From contig CAMJDL010000003.1 in assembly GCA_946404405.1 (NCBI GenBank), positions 1 to 64,000 on the forward strand: DNA of 64,000 bases, in the 5' to 3' direction. Shown here one piece after another: positions 46,179 to 54,850 of the stretch. The DNA comes from an uncultured Prevotella sp. (lineage in GTDB: Bacteria; Bacteroidota; Bacteroidia; Bacteroidales; Bacteroidaceae). Both the position numbers and the translations under genes were made by a program. The notes under the pieces are model-generated. The model ran no database searches. It was not told the origin of the DNA and saw only the letters and a program-made list of their open reading frames with translations. Position 1 is the first letter of the stretch. Every line of letters begins with the position of its first letter.

Positions 46179-47258
46179 TTAGTTATCCGGCCACTCTTCA
46201 AACTCCAGTTCAAGTTCAATCCAGCGGGGCTGTTCCTGATTCATTGTTTCCTGACTGCCTGGATTCGAGACACCGAGGCCGAGGAGGCGGATGGGATGGG
46301 AATGAAACTCAACGCTATGCATCAGCTGTTTGGCCAAGGGCAGGATGTCGTCTTTGGTGCGAAGGATATGGTCGACAGTAATGGAACGGGTGATTTGCTG
46401 GAAGTCTAAGAACTTGATCTTGAGTGTCAACGTACGACCTTCGAAATCGTTCTTCTCGATACGACGGACGAGTTCGAGAACGGTCTGGTAGAGGTGGATG
46501 ATGACATCGGCATTCTGGCTGATGTCCTTTTCGAAGGTCTGTTCGCAACTCACCGACTTGCGTTCCCACTCAGAGATGACAGGACGATTGTCGATACCGT
46601 TGGCAAAGTCATGGAACACGCTGCCCATCTTACCAAACTCCTGCATCAGACGGGAGAGCGACACCTGACGGAGATCGGCACCCGTAAAGATACCCATGCG
46701 ATGCATCTTCTCAGCTGTCTTCTGCCCAATGCCCCAAATCTTCTCTATTCGCAGCTGGGCAATGAAGTCGAGTGCCTTGTCTGGATGAATTACCGTCAAC
46801 CCATCGGGTTTACGCCAATCGGAGGCTATCTTGGCCAGAAACTTACAGTAGCTGACGCCTGCCGATGCCGTCAGCCCCGTTGATGTTTTGATACGCTGCT
46901 TGATTTCACGGGCGATGTCAACACCCAACTCGATGCCCCGTTTGTTGTCCGTCACATCAAGGAAAGCCTCGTCGAGCGAGATGGGTTCTATGATGTCGGT
47001 ATAGTCATGGAATATCTCATGCAGTTGTGCCGACACCTCTTTATATCTCTGGAAGTGGGGTTCAACGATAATGAGTTGTGGACAGAGGCGCTTAGCCACC
47101 TGAATGGACTGCGCAGAGTGGACACCAAAGCGACGGGCCTCGTAGCTGGCTGTTGACACTACGCCACGCTCAGCATTGTGGCCCACAGCAATGGGTTTAC
47201 CCTTCAGTTCTGGATTGTCGCGCTGTTCGACAGCGGCAAAGAACTGATCCATATCCAC
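46179..47258 (-). CDS. dinB: DNA polymerase IV (Y family)
   Basis: About 360 residues; translesion DNA polymerase. Catalytic motifs are MDMDQFFAAVEQRDNPEL at the start and ISLDEAFLDVT (palm carboxylates), followed by GIGQKTAEKMHRMGI (helix-hairpin-helix) and the little-finger domain. The coordinates use GTG 47258. Family members usually begin RKIIHVDMD, and that peptide is encoded just upstream (47273-47247); the only near-start codon there is CTG 47276, and a stop at 47285-47283 blocks anything earlier. The start is therefore unsettled. It lies 2-20 bp after the GH78 fusion gene on the same strand. Confidence 0.93.
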   Translation of the reverse strand: MDMDQFFAAVEQRDNPELKGKPIAVGHNAERGVVSTASYEARRFGVHSAQSIQVAKRLCPQLIIVEPHFQRYKEVSAQLHEIFHDYTDIIEPISLDEAFLDVTDNKRGIELGVDIAREIKQRIKTSTGLTASAGVSYCKFLAKIASDWRKPDGLTVIHPDKALDFIAQLRIEKIWGIGQKTAEKMHRMGIFTGADLRQVSLSRLMQEFGKMGSVFHDFANGIDNRPVISEWERKSVSCEQTFEKDISQNADVIIHLYQTVLELVRRIEKNDFEGRTLTLKIKFLDFQQITRSITVDHILRTKDDILPLAKQLMHSVEFHSHPIRLLGLGVSNPGSQETMNQEQPRWIELELEFEEWPDN

Positions 47259-47277
47259 ATGAATAATCTTCCTCAGA

Positions 47278-50200
47278 CTACTTTAATTTATTGAGATCAA
47301 TCTGTTTGTAGACTATGCGCTGGCGACGCCAGGTATAGACGCAATGCAATTTACCGTCCTTGCCTTGAATGATGGCAGGATAGCTATACTGGTCGATGGG
47401 CGAGTCCTCCAGCGTAAGTGTATGCTGCCAGTTTGTGCCATCGTCGCTCAAGGCAATAGATACAGGCGTGCGTACACCCTTTGGCGTCAACGGTAATGTC
47501 TTAAAGTTGTTGTATATCAGCGCATGACGTCCATCCTGCAAGGTGACGGCATCCGTACCGCTCTGGTTGTTCTCGATGTCGAGCAGGGTGACAGGTGTCC
47601 ATGTATCTCCGTTATCACTACTAAACGAGGTGGCAATATGGGCATTATGCGTGCGCATCGTGACCTGCAGGCGGCCGTCCTTTAACTTCAGGATAGAGGG
47701 CTGGATACAGTCGATGGGGTGCATCTTGTTGTCGTCCGTCTTGATGGCCTCCGTGCTCTCAACGGGAATCCATTTCCATTGTTTGGTCTTCAGGTCGTAG
47801 ATCTCCATGTGGAAGCGCCAACCATTATTCTCAGTCGAAGATGGGCATAGCAGGCGACCATCAATGAGTTCGGGCTTGTTCTTGATGGGGCCAAGGAGGG
47901 CAACTTGCTTACCCGACGGAGACCCGTCGGGCACAGTGGCATAGCCTAGGGGTTCTTTTTTGCTCCACGTGCGGCCTCCGTCCTTCGACTTCGTGAGCCA
48001 GCCCGTCCAATCACCTACGGTAGTACCAATCTTGAAGAAGAGCCACAGTTCGCCATTGGGCATCTCGAAGAGCACGGGATTCCAGCAAGCCTTACGTTTC
48101 AGGCGGTCAGAGACATTATTCAGACGAGTGGTCTTAGAAACGTAATCGTAGGAGTCTGGCGTACCGATAGGCCCGGCAGTCGCAGGTGTGGTATCGTCCT
48201 TTAAGCCTGAAAGGCCCATGTATTTGGCGTTGGAGTCGTCTAGGCTCAGTACCCCATCAGCAGCCAGTATGGGCTTGCTCCACTCGTTGCTGCCCTTCTT
48301 TTTGATGTTCACCCAAATGCAGACATCCGGGTCGCGTTCATGAGTACCTCCGAAGTAGCCTGCCACGAGGTCGCCATTTTTCCGTTCGACAATTGTCGAG
48401 GCGTGGGCCTCTGGGAAGTAGGTATGCTCGTAGAGGAACTCATCCTTCACAATAGCTGGATGTGAAGTTGGGATATCCACGCTGAAATGATACGAGCCAG
48501 AACCGATGGTCTTCGTCTCGCCGTTGGGCAGACAGATGTCAGCCGTAGTGTTGCAAGGAATAGTCACGTCCCACTCCAGGTGTTGCAGCGTCTTCCGCCA
48601 ATGGCTCTTGATGGTGCCGTATGGTGAATCGTAGCTGACGTTAGCCCATTCGCAGTCCTGGATCTCGAAGGCAGGACGAAGCACGATGTGCTTGTAACCC
48701 ACAGGAGAACCTGTGGGAACGGCGGCTGTCTGACGGATACCACCTAAGTATTGATACGCCCAAGTGAGCAGGTCGCCAAGGAGCATGACATGATTACCGC
48801 TGTTCATCTTGGGTGATGCCTTGTCACCGTTCCACAGTTCCCAAATGGTGGTGGCGCCATTCTCCGTCATATAGCCCCACGAAGGATAGGTCTTGGTGGT
48901 TGCCAACCGATAGGCCACATCGGCATAGCCATGATCGCAGAGCCCACGCATAAGCCACGAGATACCAATGACACCACACGATACGTGATGTTTGTTCTGG
49001 ATGCAGATATTCTGCACCACCTGACGAACCACATCCTCTTTGCAATTCTCTGGCACGATACCGATGGCCAACGGCAGCAGATTTGATGTTGCGGTATTGT
49101 TGCCATAATAGACAGAGTCTGGATAGAGCACGTGACCAGGACGGGGCGACGTGCCTCGCTTGATGGTCAGGAACTTCTTATTGAAGGCCTCTGTCATCTG
49201 ATTGCGGATTGGACGCCAGTAGTCTGCCTCACAACCCCATAACTCCAACAGCTGCATCACACGGATAACATAGGCTGTCGAGATGAGTGCACCGTTGGTC
49301 TTGCGGGCAGGGTCCTGTGAGTGAATCAACTCCAACTTCTCAGGGGGCACACACCAGTCGCCATACTGGTCCTTGGTGATAATGCCGTCCTCGAGGTACT
49401 CGTCCAACAGATGCTGTAGCCAGCGCTTGATATAGGGATATGACTTGTCGATAGCCTCGCGATTGCCAAACTGGCGATAGAGCATATCACAACCAAAAGG
49501 TAGGGCAGCGGGCCATGTGACGTCGTCGTTGTAGTAGTTCCAATAGGCAGGAGCCACATCGCTGAAGACGCCATCCTCGCGCTGCGACTCACAGATGTCG
49601 CGCATCCACTTGGTATAGAGACGTTCGTTGTTGAAGAGGAAGCTCTCGCCCAGTGAACCCACCGTGCGATCTCCCAGCCAGGGCTGTCGCTCGTTGCGTT
49701 GCGGACAATCAACAGGCATACCTTTGTAGTTGCCATAAATCCCCCACCATGCATTATGCATCACCTTGTTCAATACGGTGTCAGAACACTCAAAATGCCC
49801 CAACTGCTGAATATCGTCGCTGACAGTATAGGCATGGACTGACTTCACGGGTCCTGTAATCTGCGCATAACGGAAACCATGATAGCTGAAGACGGCGTGC
49901 CACTCTTCTACTCTTGGTGTCTTGCCACAGACGTAGATGTCCTCCGACTTGGCATCACGGAAATTCTCCAAATAGAGACTACCATCAGGATTTAATTTCT
50001 CGGCATATTTCACGCGGATAGTATCGCCCTCACGACCATTAGGCACGAAAGCAATCCAACCGGCGATATTTTGATGGAAGTCGTAGATTTTAGAGGTGAG
50101 AGGTGAGAGGTGAGAGGTGAGAACGGTCGGCTCGGGAGTCAGCGGAGCCATCTCCATTCCTGGTGCCATTTGGGCACGCAGGGTGCCGAGAGGAATCTCC

Positions 50201-51165
50201 GTGCGCTCAGCAGGCTGCCAAGCCTTGTCATCGTAGCCAACTACGTCCCAACCTGTCAGCTCCTTACGGGCGTCGTATTCCTCACCATCATACTCGTTGT
50301 TGGCACGAATAGGACCATCAGCTGTCACCTTCCATTTCTCGTCCGTAGAGATACGCTTGGTGGTACCATCTGTAAACTCGATGAGGATATTGATGCGACA
50401 TTTGGGTAGTCCGAAGACAGGGGCTTTGTATGGCTTGTTCTGGCGCATGGGGAACAGACGGCCATTACCCAATATAAGACCTATGGCATTGTTCTCCTTC
50501 AAAGCCTCTGTGATGTCGTAGGTGTTATAGAGCACCGTCTTGCGATAGTCGGTGGGCATAGGTACTAATACCTGGCGATTGTAGGCAACGCCATTGACGT
50601 GCAACTCGTGAAGTCCGATGCCTGCCACATAAGCGATAGCACGTTTCACGGGCTTGCTTAGTTCAAACTCCTTGCGCACATAGCGGGCAGCCAGACGGGT
50701 GTGCAAACCACGTTCTTCGCCTGGAAGCAATCGTTCCAGACCAATCCAGCGACCAGTCCAGTGGTTCTCTCTCAATAGTCCGATGCCGAAACTGGCTTCA
50801 TCGCTCCAAGCAGTCTCACCCACATTGGTCCATACCTTCACTTTCCACGTACATTGCGTAGTGCTCTTCAGCGACTGTCCCTGGTAGCGTACCCAGAGCT
50901 GTTGGTCACTCTCTATGCGTCCTGTGTTCCAAACCTCGCCCTTGTCAGTCGATACAACAATCTGGTAGGCCGTTTGTCTGACGTTTTGCTTGTCCGACAG
51001 GATAGTCCATGAGAAACGCGGCTCAGCAGTATCGATACCAATGGGGCTGTCCATGTTCTCCACACGCAGCCACGAGACGCTGACATCAGGCTTTACCTCT
51101 TTCTTCTTTTTTGCCGAAACTGTCAGCGACAGCATGGCCAACAATATGATAAGCAGTCTATTCAT
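47278..51165 (-). CDS. GH78 alpha-L-rhamnosidase fused to a sialidase-fold (BNR) module
   Basis: 1295 residues with a signal peptide (MNRLLIILLAMLSLTVSAKK). Residues 35-900 are GH78: N-terminal Ig-like domain (SWTILSDKQNVRQTAYQIVV), then the (alpha/alpha)6 barrel with DCPQRNERQPWLGDRT. Residues 920-1290 are a BNR_2-type propeller (FPEAHASTIVERKNGDLVAG; LTKSKDGGRTWSKKEPL; SSDNGDTWTPVTLLD). In pectin systems sialidase-fold enzymes can release Dha or Kdo, which is possible here but unproven. A heptamer array encodes LTSHLSPLTS at about residues 350-358. The start at 51165 overlaps the upstream GH140 stop by 8 bp. Confidence 0.87.
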   Translation of the reverse strand: MNRLLIILLAMLSLTVSAKKKKEVKPDVSVSWLRVENMDSPIGIDTAEPRFSWTILSDKQNVRQTAYQIVVSTDKGEVWNTGRIESDQQLWVRYQGQSLKSTTQCTWKVKVWTNVGETAWSDEASFGIGLLRENHWTGRWIGLERLLPGEERGLHTRLAARYVRKEFELSKPVKRAIAYVAGIGLHELHVNGVAYNRQVLVPMPTDYRKTVLYNTYDITEALKENNAIGLILGNGRLFPMRQNKPYKAPVFGLPKCRINILIEFTDGTTKRISTDEKWKVTADGPIRANNEYDGEEYDARKELTGWDVVGYDDKAWQPAERTEIPLGTLRAQMAPGMEMAPLTPEPTVLTSHLSPLTSKIYDFHQNIAGWIAFVPNGREGDTIRVKYAEKLNPDGSLYLENFRDAKSEDIYVCGKTPRVEEWHAVFSYHGFRYAQITGPVKSVHAYTVSDDIQQLGHFECSDTVLNKVMHNAWWGIYGNYKGMPVDCPQRNERQPWLGDRTVGSLGESFLFNNERLYTKWMRDICESQREDGVFSDVAPAYWNYYNDDVTWPAALPFGCDMLYRQFGNREAIDKSYPYIKRWLQHLLDEYLEDGIITKDQYGDWCVPPEKLELIHSQDPARKTNGALISTAYVIRVMQLLELWGCEADYWRPIRNQMTEAFNKKFLTIKRGTSPRPGHVLYPDSVYYGNNTATSNLLPLAIGIVPENCKEDVVRQVVQNICIQNKHHVSCGVIGISWLMRGLCDHGYADVAYRLATTKTYPSWGYMTENGATTIWELWNGDKASPKMNSGNHVMLLGDLLTWAYQYLGGIRQTAAVPTGSPVGYKHIVLRPAFEIQDCEWANVSYDSPYGTIKSHWRKTLQHLEWDVTIPCNTTADICLPNGETKTIGSGSYHFSVDIPTSHPAIVKDEFLYEHTYFPEAHASTIVERKNGDLVAGYFGGTHERDPDVCIWVNIKKKGSNEWSKPILAADGVLSLDDSNAKYMGLSGLKDDTTPATAGPIGTPDSYDYVSKTTRLNNVSDRLKRKACWNPVLFEMPNGELWLFFKIGTTVGDWTGWLTKSKDGGRTWSKKEPLGYATVPDGSPSGKQVALLGPIKNKPELIDGRLLCPSSTENNGWRFHMEIYDLKTKQWKWIPVESTEAIKTDDNKMHPIDCIQPSILKLKDGRLQVTMRTHNAHIATSFSSDNGDTWTPVTLLDIENNQSGTDAVTLQDGRHALIYNNFKTLPLTPKGVRTPVSIALSDDGTNWQHTLTLEDSPIDQYSYPAIIQGKDGKLHCVYTWRRQRIVYKQIDLNKLK
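50093..50120. repeat. Heptamer array H7 (GAGGTGA x4) inside the GH78 gene
   Basis: Four exact 7-mers in the coding sequence; the frame stays open and reads LTSHLSPLTS in a linker. Confidence 0.9.
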
Positions 51166-52630
51166 TGAGGTCGCGTTCTTTAGCTTTGTATCCATCAGGC
51201 GACAGGTCCGTCTGGTCTTTCTTCAGATAGTCTTTCGTGCTGTCTATCACGATGAGCACACCATCCTCCACACGAGCCGACTGGGGATGATAGCGGAAAG
51301 TGAGCACCTTGTTGTCGAACTCGCCTAAGTACTTCAGTTTACCTGTAGCGGCCGTCATCCACCAAACGTTCTTCTTCGCTCCTGAAATCTTCGTCAGGTC
51401 GAGCTTCATGTTATTGTTGTTGTAGTTGTAAACCAACAGATAGTCATTGCCACGCGTCGCAATCAGACGATTGTACTTCTCGCCATTCTCAAGGATGACG
51501 CTTTGGTCAGCCACACGCTCGAAATAAGGGAACGAAAGGATAAGACGCTTCAGGTATTGCATCTGATTAAAGCCAGGATCTTTCAATCCCTGATACCATG
51601 CCTTCACGTCGCCAGCATCACCATAACTGGTAGGATAGCCAGGCTTCAGCATCTGCATGATGGCGTTATGTCCGTAGGTATGACCACATGAACCAGCAAA
51701 CACGCTCCAATAGGCATAGCGACGCACGTCGTAGTCCTGCCAGCGGGGTTCGTTGGTATCGTGCAGACCCATGGGAATATCCTCGTACGAAGGCTCAGCA
51801 TCAAGCACGGGTTTGATGGGGTTGAACTTCCACGTCGAGTCGACATACATCCAGTTGTCCTCCTCCGTATTGTCAGGGATGGGGTAATCCTTGTTACCCA
51901 TGCGCTGGCCGTAGCGACGATGTCCGCTTTGGAAAGTGTGGAAATCCATCCACTCAGCCTTGCTCCACCATTTGGCAGAGGTGTAACGCCCACGGGGATG
52001 ATAGGTCATCAGATGGTTCTTGTCTATCGACTTGATAGTGGTTGCCAGCGCTTCCCAAACCTCAGGCTTAATGTCGCCCTGGATATCGCCACCCATAAAC
52101 CAGATGATGTTGGGTTTGTTCTTGTAGCGGTTAGCGAGGAAAGTGCCATACTTCTTGGCATCCTCGACACTCAGCTTGCCAGCCTTTACGAGTCCGCCCC
52201 AGATGCACACCATACCGATGTAAATGCCGTGCTGGGCAGCCATATCGACAATATAGTCCATGTGGTCCCAATAGCCGTAAACGCCCTTACGATTGATGTC
52301 CTTGAAGTTCCAGCCATCTACGTTCGACATCTGTCCATAGATATTGATAGCAGGCACACCATCGATAGTCTGCACCTGTACCACGTTGTAACCCGCTTTG
52401 GCACACGACTGCAGATACCACTCAGCTTCGGCCCTGTCCAGACGTTCGGGCAGCAACCATCCCGTTTCGCCCTGCCAGAAGAAGGGCTGTCCGTTTTCAA
52501 ACTGCAGATAACGCTGGTTATCCGACACCTTCAATTTGCCATTATCCCATGGCTTGCCTGCCTGTGCCGATACCGTCAGCAACGCCAGGCTGAATATTAT
52601 GATTAGTTTCTTCATAGCTCGCATACGCAT
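51158..52630 (-). CDS. GH140 (DUF4038) apiosidase-type glycosidase
   Basis: About 490 residues, secreted (MKKLIIIFSLALLTVSAQA). The DUF4038/GH140 barrel is recognisable (FFWQGETGWLLPERLDRAEA; VVQVQTIDGVPAINIYGQ; NIIWFMGGDIQGDIKPEVWE), with a C-terminal beta domain. Characterised GH140 members cut apiose linkages in rhamnogalacturonan II, so this gene is the strongest hint of that substrate. ATG 52630 sits at the same place relative to the promoter element as the esterase start at 62643; ATG 52615 is the alternative. It heads an operon with the GH78 fusion. Confidence 0.88.
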   Translation of the reverse strand: MRMRAMKKLIIIFSLALLTVSAQAGKPWDNGKLKVSDNQRYLQFENGQPFFWQGETGWLLPERLDRAEAEWYLQSCAKAGYNVVQVQTIDGVPAINIYGQMSNVDGWNFKDINRKGVYGYWDHMDYIVDMAAQHGIYIGMVCIWGGLVKAGKLSVEDAKKYGTFLANRYKNKPNIIWFMGGDIQGDIKPEVWEALATTIKSIDKNHLMTYHPRGRYTSAKWWSKAEWMDFHTFQSGHRRYGQRMGNKDYPIPDNTEEDNWMYVDSTWKFNPIKPVLDAEPSYEDIPMGLHDTNEPRWQDYDVRRYAYWSVFAGSCGHTYGHNAIMQMLKPGYPTSYGDAGDVKAWYQGLKDPGFNQMQYLKRLILSFPYFERVADQSVILENGEKYNRLIATRGNDYLLVYNYNNNNMKLDLTKISGAKKNVWWMTAATGKLKYLGEFDNKVLTFRYHPQSARVEDGVLIVIDSTKDYLKKDQTDLSPDGYKAKERDLNE

Positions 52631-52674
52631 ATATATAAAAAAGACTGACGAACAAAAGATTTGTCGTCAGTCTT
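52628..52674 (-). promoter_or_regulatory. Shared CAZyme-operon element, copy (i), doubling as terminator stem
   Basis: Minus strand: TGACGAC, 16 bp, AGTC, then AGTCTTTTTTATATATG up to ATG 52630. The element also forms an 11-bp perfect stem (AAGACTGACGA / TCGTCAGTCTT, 12-nt loop) followed by T6, a good terminator for the GH51 gene that ends at 52701. Confidence 0.7.
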
Positions 52675-52700
52675 AAATTTCAACGTGTTAATAGTAGCGA

Positions 52701-54728
52701 TTACAACTGGTATTCAAGCATTACCATGGAGTAAGGCTTCAGGTCGATGTCGAACTTCTTCTGAGCCTTGATGGTTTCCTTCTTAGGAGCGATGGGCTGC
52801 TTCTCATAGTTATTCTCGTCGTTAGCGTTACCCTCGAGAGTTGTCTTGACAGCGGTCTTCTTGATGCCAAAGCGGCTCAGGTTTACATCATACTCCTTCT
52901 CCTTGTCACCAGCATTCACCAGCTTCACATAGAGCTTGCGGGTCTTAACATTCAAGACAACGCTCTGGCCCTGTAGTTTACCGCTTTCCTGTTCTTGAGG
53001 AAGACCTCTCCAACGGGGAGCCTCATCGGGATCCTCAATCTTCACACAGTCACCATAGTAGTACTGACCGCTCGACTGTCCGAACAACTGCTGCACATAG
53101 TAGCTGCAGGTCAGATAGGGACGCTCGTTGTCGAAATAGATAAGGTCAGGATTCCAGTTTGTATTGGTCTTCTTGGCAAAGAGGGGAGCGTAAGATGTCA
53201 TGCTGACGATATCACCGTTAGCCTCGACATGCAACAGATAGAGTCCTTCAGCCAGCGCGTCGATGAGTTTCTTATCCTTAGCGGCATACTCACCAAGATA
53301 TACCTTCGTTTTGCGATCACGGGGATAGTAGTTGTACTGACGTGAAGAGAGGAAGTAAGCGTTAGGCTCATAGTAGTGCTCGTCGATGATGGGCATGCCC
53401 AGCTCGGTAGCCAGATCCCAACCATTCTTCAGGTCGCTGTTGCCAGGATGTGAGCCAGGACCGGCAGTACCAACGATGACAATCTCAGGATGCTTCTCCA
53501 TCACCTTCTTGTAGATATAGCGGAAACGCTCGCTGAATTCAGGGCTGATACGCTCCTCGTTGCCCAGACCCAGATACTTCAGATTGAAGGGAGCGGGATG
53601 GCCAGCATCTGCACGCATCTTTGCCCACTTGTTCGTAGCGGGGTCACCATTGGCCCACTCAATGAGGTCGATAGCTTCAGCTACCCACTCGTCCATCTCC
53701 GACATGGGGACAACATCCTGAGCCTGACCTCTCATGCCCCAACCGCCATTGGCACCCTGACAGCTGACGCCACAAGGCAGGATAGGAAGTGGCTGCATAC
53801 CAAGGTCCTCGCAGAACTGGAAGTACTCGAAGTAACCCAAACCCATGCTCTGGTGGTAGCCCCACGTGTTCTTCAATCCACGACGCTGCTCTTTTGGACC
53901 GATGGTGGTCTTCCAACGGTAGGTATCCCAGAAACCATCACCACCGCCATGCACCACGCAACCACCAGGGAAGCGCATAAATTTTGGCTGGAGGTCAGCC
54001 AGTGCCTGAGCAAGATCCTTACGCAGACCATGTCCCTTATAGGTATCCTGAGGCATCAGCGACACCATGTCAATATCCATCACACCTTGGTCGAGCATCA
54101 AGATTTGCAACACAGCATTCTTGCTGTCAGCATTCGACGTGAGCACAGCCTCATATTTTTTCCAGGTCTTAGAATCGGCAGTAATGATGGCGTCTGCCAA
54201 CAATTTTGGGTCTCTGCCAAAACCCTGCTGTGGCTCTACCAAAGCAATACGAATCTGCTTGGCCTTGTCCTGATTACGCAGGAATACAGAGAAGTTGTAA
54301 TTAGCACCAGCCTTCACACTGATACCGTCGAAGCCGTCGTTCTCGATACCATAGCCTTTCCAACCCTTGTAGTCATAGTACTCCTTGACGCGCTCAGCAG
54401 TCAGTCGCATGTAAGTGGGGTTGTTGGGATGGATGCCGTTGTCTTTGCGAACCTCCAGCACACCCAACGAGTGACCGGGACGCGTCACCTTCCATGATGT
54501 GCCGGCTCCCCAACCGTCGCGTTCGGCAGGGCTGTACTCGAACGAGCCGTTCTCGACGAGTTCAGCATACAGGCCACCGTCGGCACTCGACGAGATGTCC
54601 TCAAAGAAGATACCAATTAATTCATCACTGATAGCCTTACCGCCCTTGGGGGCTTTCATCGGTTTTTGGGCATTGAGTCCCAGCGCAGCTGCCAACAGAA
54701 GGGCAGCACATGTCGTTAGTCTGTTCAT
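52701..54728 (-). CDS. GH51 alpha-L-arabinofuranosidase
   Basis: 675 residues with a signal peptide (MNRLTTCAALLLAAALGLNA). The N-terminal beta/CBM-like region (FFEDISSSADGGLYAELVEN) is followed by the barrel: LKYLGLGNEERIS carries the acid/base glutamate and MPIIDEHYYEP the nucleophile. A C-terminal beta-sandwich completes the GH51 plan. It releases L-arabinofuranose from arabinan or pectin side chains. It has its own promoter with three TGCTACAA boxes and is closed by the hairpin at 52641-52674, so it is a separate unit although GH95 and GH140 flank it on the same strand. Confidence 0.93.
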   Translation of the reverse strand: MNRLTTCAALLLAAALGLNAQKPMKAPKGGKAISDELIGIFFEDISSSADGGLYAELVENGSFEYSPAERDGWGAGTSWKVTRPGHSLGVLEVRKDNGIHPNNPTYMRLTAERVKEYYDYKGWKGYGIENDGFDGISVKAGANYNFSVFLRNQDKAKQIRIALVEPQQGFGRDPKLLADAIITADSKTWKKYEAVLTSNADSKNAVLQILMLDQGVMDIDMVSLMPQDTYKGHGLRKDLAQALADLQPKFMRFPGGCVVHGGGDGFWDTYRWKTTIGPKEQRRGLKNTWGYHQSMGLGYFEYFQFCEDLGMQPLPILPCGVSCQGANGGWGMRGQAQDVVPMSEMDEWVAEAIDLIEWANGDPATNKWAKMRADAGHPAPFNLKYLGLGNEERISPEFSERFRYIYKKVMEKHPEIVIVGTAGPGSHPGNSDLKNGWDLATELGMPIIDEHYYEPNAYFLSSRQYNYYPRDRKTKVYLGEYAAKDKKLIDALAEGLYLLHVEANGDIVSMTSYAPLFAKKTNTNWNPDLIYFDNERPYLTCSYYVQQLFGQSSGQYYYGDCVKIEDPDEAPRWRGLPQEQESGKLQGQSVVLNVKTRKLYVKLVNAGDKEKEYDVNLSRFGIKKTAVKTTLEGNANDENNYEKQPIAPKKETIKAQKKFDIDLKPYSMVMLEYQL

Positions 54729-54764
54729 AAATGTTATAATGGTTGTTAAGAATGAATCTGTATG

Positions 54765-54772
54765 CAAAGATA
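54765..54772 (-). promoter_or_regulatory. -7 box TATCTTTG of the GH51 gene
   Basis: Matches TAnnTTTG, 37 bp upstream of the start at 54728. Confidence 0.7.
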
Positions 54773-54810
54773 CGGATAAAATTCCAAACAACCATATAAG
54801 GAACGCAAAA

Positions 54811-54850
54811 TGCTACAAAATAAAAATATTTTGCTACAATTCTGCTACTG
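54811..54850. promoter_or_regulatory. Triple TGCTACAA boxes upstream of the GH51 promoter
   Basis: TGCTACAA at 54811 and 54832 and TGCTACTG at 54843; spacings of 21 and 11 bp put them on one face of the DNA. They lie 39-85 bp upstream of the -7 box, as expected for an activator. Confidence 0.55.

Noticed and set aside
53490..54497. 335-residue plus-strand ORF
   Set aside because: Antisense to the GH51 arabinofuranosidase, low-quality composition; shadow ORF.
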